Below are positions 58,811-60,643 of a DNA stretch of 60,643 nt, piece after piece. Position 1 is the first letter of the stretch, and each line of letters opens with the position of its first letter. Source of the DNA: a virus; the IMG/VR virus record IMGVR_UViG_3300030104_001233, positions 1 through 60,643 of that record; one strand, 5' to 3'. Position numbers and translations under genes: made by a program. Below the pieces are notes generated by a model. It was not told the origin of the DNA and did not search any database. It was given only the letters and a program-made list of their open reading frames with translations.

Positions 58811-60643
58811 ATGGGCACCAGACGAAAATTAGGCGCAAATTCTATGGTCGTTACTCCGGGGGGTCTGAGTATTCCTGCGGGCTATGCCAATATACCTTCT
58901 GTAACAAGCACGGCATCCAGAGGAAACTTAGGGTCTGTTAACTTAGGCGCTATGGGGCTAGGTTCTTTAGGTGCTAGCGGTGGTGGTTTTGATCTTCTTC
59001 CTTCCGCATTTTCATCGAGTAATCCTTTTTACGGCCTATCCTTTAGGGATGCAGCGGCTAAAGCAGCAGCAGAAGCAGGGACACCCGCAGCGGGCCAAGG
59101 TTTTGCCCAAGCATCCGATGCCAACAAAGAAAAAAATCAAATAGAAGCCGCTAATCTAGGGCTTTTTTCCACTGATTTTGACCCTAACACTTACGATTCG
59201 TTAAAAGAAGATTGGATAGCAGCGGGAGAAAAGTTAGCAGCGCATAATCAAAAATACCGTGAATTAGCTATAACTGACCCTACATTTAAAGAAGTTACAG
59301 ATCAGTTTTTTGAAGATCAAAAAGATTTACAAGATAATTTACAAAAAGCTAGAAGTGCTTTTATAGCCGCAGGTGGTGACCCAGACGGACTGACTCAAAG
59401 AGCTATAGCAGCGGCAGCGGGTGGAATAGGGGGGATTGCTAATACTTTACCTCAATTAGCAGGAGCAGGGACATGGAACCAAGTAAAAGTAACGCCGGGG
59501 ACTATTACAGGAACTTTTAATCCACAAGGCCCAAACGAACTAATATCTATAGGCAAGGCTGGACCTACAGGAGATACAACTGTTGTAACCAGTACAGGAG
59601 TACCTGCTCTTGATGATGCTGTAAATGACTTATTGGGGGGTGAAAGTGTAGCCACCGCAGACGTTCCTACTGCGGGTGAAATAGGCGAGGCAGTGGGAGA
59701 GTTAATAGGTGGAGGATTAGAGGAAGTAGCGGCGGGCACGTTGGCTGCTACTTCTGATGCAGATAAAAGCACTGAAGGCACTGATGTAGTTGTAGGTGGT
59801 GACAATAAAGGCGGTGCTCCTGCTGGTGGTGACAATACTCTGGATAGTGACAATAAAGGCGGTGCTCCTGCTGGTGGTGACAACACTCTGGGTAATGTAG
59901 GGGCAGCGGGTACAACGACAGACACAACGACAGACGCACTGAAAGGCACTGTAGCTGTACGGGATATGGCAGGTTCAGTTGCACCTCAAGTAGAGGGTCA
60001 GGTAGATGTTAGTAATGCCGTTAAAGGTGGGATAGGAACTATAACTACTACAGACGGCGTTAGTGCTTTAGATGTAAAAGGTTCTGTATCCCCCTATGAC
60101 ATAGCTACCACAAAAGGTGTTGATAATTTAGATGTAGAAGGTTCTATAAATCCTTATGAGTATGAAACTACAGGAGAAATTAAAAGCGACGAAGTAAAAA
60201 CTCTTGAAGATGTTAAAGGTGGCGGGGGCAGCAACAGAGGTGGAGGAGATGCTAGTCTGTTTTTACCTCAAAGTTTTAGAGGTATCAGAGAAGAACCGGG
60301 TGATTTAGTTGATATTGATTATCTCTATGATTTTGATGATGGTTTAGAACAACTTTTTGAAGCTACAGAAGACGAAGAAGAGATAGAAAAAGGTTTATAC
60401 GTATACGAAGAGGGTGGCGAAGTGGCTAAACAAGATGCGGTAGATGTAGTGACTAGAAGACCGGGAGAGTACGGTAGAAGTTATTTTACACAAGGAGAGG
60501 GAACAGGTTTTATACCCACAGGCACTGCACTTGGTGGCGAATCTCTAACGTCTAGTGAAATACAAATACCAAAGTATACGTACGAAAGAGACTTACTACC
60601 GCAGTTTGGTGGTCCTGTTGGGCAACCCTCTGTAGGTCAACCC
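58811..60643 (+). CDS. 5' part of junction-spanning late virion protein
   Basis: The first 611 residues of the protein continued at 1-1356. It opens MGTRRKLGANSMVVTPGGL. The region around 85-205 is helical; the rest is Gly/Thr/Asp-rich and poorly structured, with a 16-residue tandem repeat at about 331-362. Toward the end EEGGEVAKQDAVDVVTRRPG and a GQPSVG repeat appear. The ORF runs off the window end in frame with base 1, which shows the contig is circular. Whole protein about 1,029 residues. Role as fibre or internal virion protein is inferred. Confidence 0.75.
   Translation, partial: MGTRRKLGANSMVVTPGGLSIPAGYANIPSVTSTASRGNLGSVNLGAMGLGSLGASGGGFDLLPSAFSSSNPFYGLSFRDAAAKAAAEAGTPAAGQGFAQASDANKEKNQIEAANLGLFSTDFDPNTYDSLKEDWIAAGEKLAAHNQKYRELAITDPTFKEVTDQFFEDQKDLQDNLQKARSAFIAAGGDPDGLTQRAIAAAAGGIGGIANTLPQLAGAGTWNQVKVTPGTITGTFNPQGPNELISIGKAGPTGDTTVVTSTGVPALDDAVNDLLGGESVATADVPTAGEIGEAVGELIGGGLEEVAAGTLAATSDADKSTEGTDVVVGGDNKGGAPAGGDNTLDSDNKGGAPAGGDNTLGNVGAAGTTTDTTTDALKGTVAVRDMAGSVAPQVEGQVDVSNAVKGGIGTITTTDGVSALDVKGSVSPYDIATTKGVDNLDVEGSINPYEYETTGEIKSDEVKTLEDVKGGGGSNRGGGDASLFLPQSFRGIREEPGDLVDIDYLYDFDDGLEQLFEATEDEEEIEKGLYVYEEGGEVAKQDAVDVVTRRPGEYGRSYFTQGEGTGFIPTGTALGGESLTSSEIQIPKYTYERDLLPQFGGPVGQPSVGQP
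59801..59896 (+). repeat. 48-bp tandem repeat in the late gene
   Basis: Two copies (59801-59848 and 59849-59896) encode the repeat DNKGGAPAGGDNTLDS or close variant. The unit is in frame. Confidence 0.85.
60545..60643. other. Terminal overlap: end of window repeats its start
   Basis: Bases 60545-60642 are identical to 1-98; base 60643 is C where base 99 is T. The reading frame is conserved across the join. This is the signature of a circular assembly or of a circularly permuted/terminally redundant genome rather than a biological direct repeat of defined length. Confidence 0.9.

Noticed and set aside
59452-59984. Minus-strand frames rich in Pro/Ser or in Leu/Cys/His under the junction-spanning gene
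   Set aside because: They mirror the Gly/Thr-rich repeats of the plus-strand protein, including the 48-bp repeat.
60545-60643. A defined biological terminal direct repeat (T7-like)
   Set aside because: At 98 bases, inside a coding frame and ending in a minisatellite, it looks like an assembly overlap; a true terminal repeat would usually be found in non-coding DNA next to terminase genes.

Overview
The window reads as an essentially complete, circularly closing genome of a lytic-type, short-tailed (podovirus-like) double-stranded DNA phage. The last 98 bases (60545-60642) repeat bases 1-98, and one open reading frame runs through the join, so the ends are an assembly overlap and the true length is about 60.5 kb. 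The virion gene set supports a P22/T7-like podovirus: large-subunit terminase, an 825-residue P22-type portal, scaffold, capsid, a gp4-like connector and a nozzle-like protein. There is no tape measure, tail sheath or tail tube gene, and virion-borne internal proteins carry a transglycosylase and a metalloprotease motif. Many families (GroES-like protein next to the portal, C1q-like and cupredoxin-like structural proteins, runs of tiny lysine-rich proteins) are of a kind seen in uncultured marine phages. A marine bacterial host is therefore likely but not provable here. I see no RNA polymerase, integrase, recognisable lysogeny module or tRNA gene. Early transcription probably uses host polymerase.

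Layout. Two transcription arms diverge from a regulatory and repeat-rich region at about 31.6-33.4 kb. The rightward arm (33.4 kb to the end, continuing through the join to 11.9 kb) holds: terminase, a small zincin, portal and GroES-like protein; scaffold and capsid genes; a transcription terminator after the major capsid gene; decoration-like proteins and a cluster of small Lys/Arg-rich proteins; connector and adaptor proteins, a cupredoxin-like protein, fibres and a tail-fibre chaperone; a lysis region (lipase, lipoprotein, holin-like protein, GH24 lysozyme); the nozzle; and finally four very large genes for internal/ejected or fibre proteins, including one of 2,306 residues. The two arms converge at 11.88 kb with overlapping stop codons.

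The leftward arm (33.0 to 11.9 kb) is early and replicative. From its promoter-proximal end it holds: a 223-residue unknown and a 38-residue basic peptide ending in a strong terminator; a zinc ribbon protein, a HAD (PNKP-like) phosphatase and small membrane proteins; a MoxR AAA+ ATPase / VWA-metallopeptidase / DUF3150-like cluster with two paralogous AT-hook-like proteins and several unknowns; then, after another terminator, a VRR-NUC nuclease and a family A DNA polymerase; then a zinc protein, an SNase-like nuclease, a Cas4/RecB-like Fe-S nuclease, a possible HNH protein, an SNF2 helicase, a gp2.5-like ssDNA-binding protein with a zinc-like N-terminal extension, a small HTH protein and a primase-DUF927 helicase.

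The most notable unexplained structure is a perfect 20-bp palindrome (TGCATAGGAATTCCTATGCA). It occurs five times and only at unit boundaries of the leftward early region. It is accompanied by a distinct 22-bp palindrome, two pairs of tandem repeats and a recurring TAACAWTGTGRTAC motif around candidate promoters. Together these look like a phage-specific regulatory or replication/partition network. All functional statements come from reading translated sequence by eye; no database search was possible.
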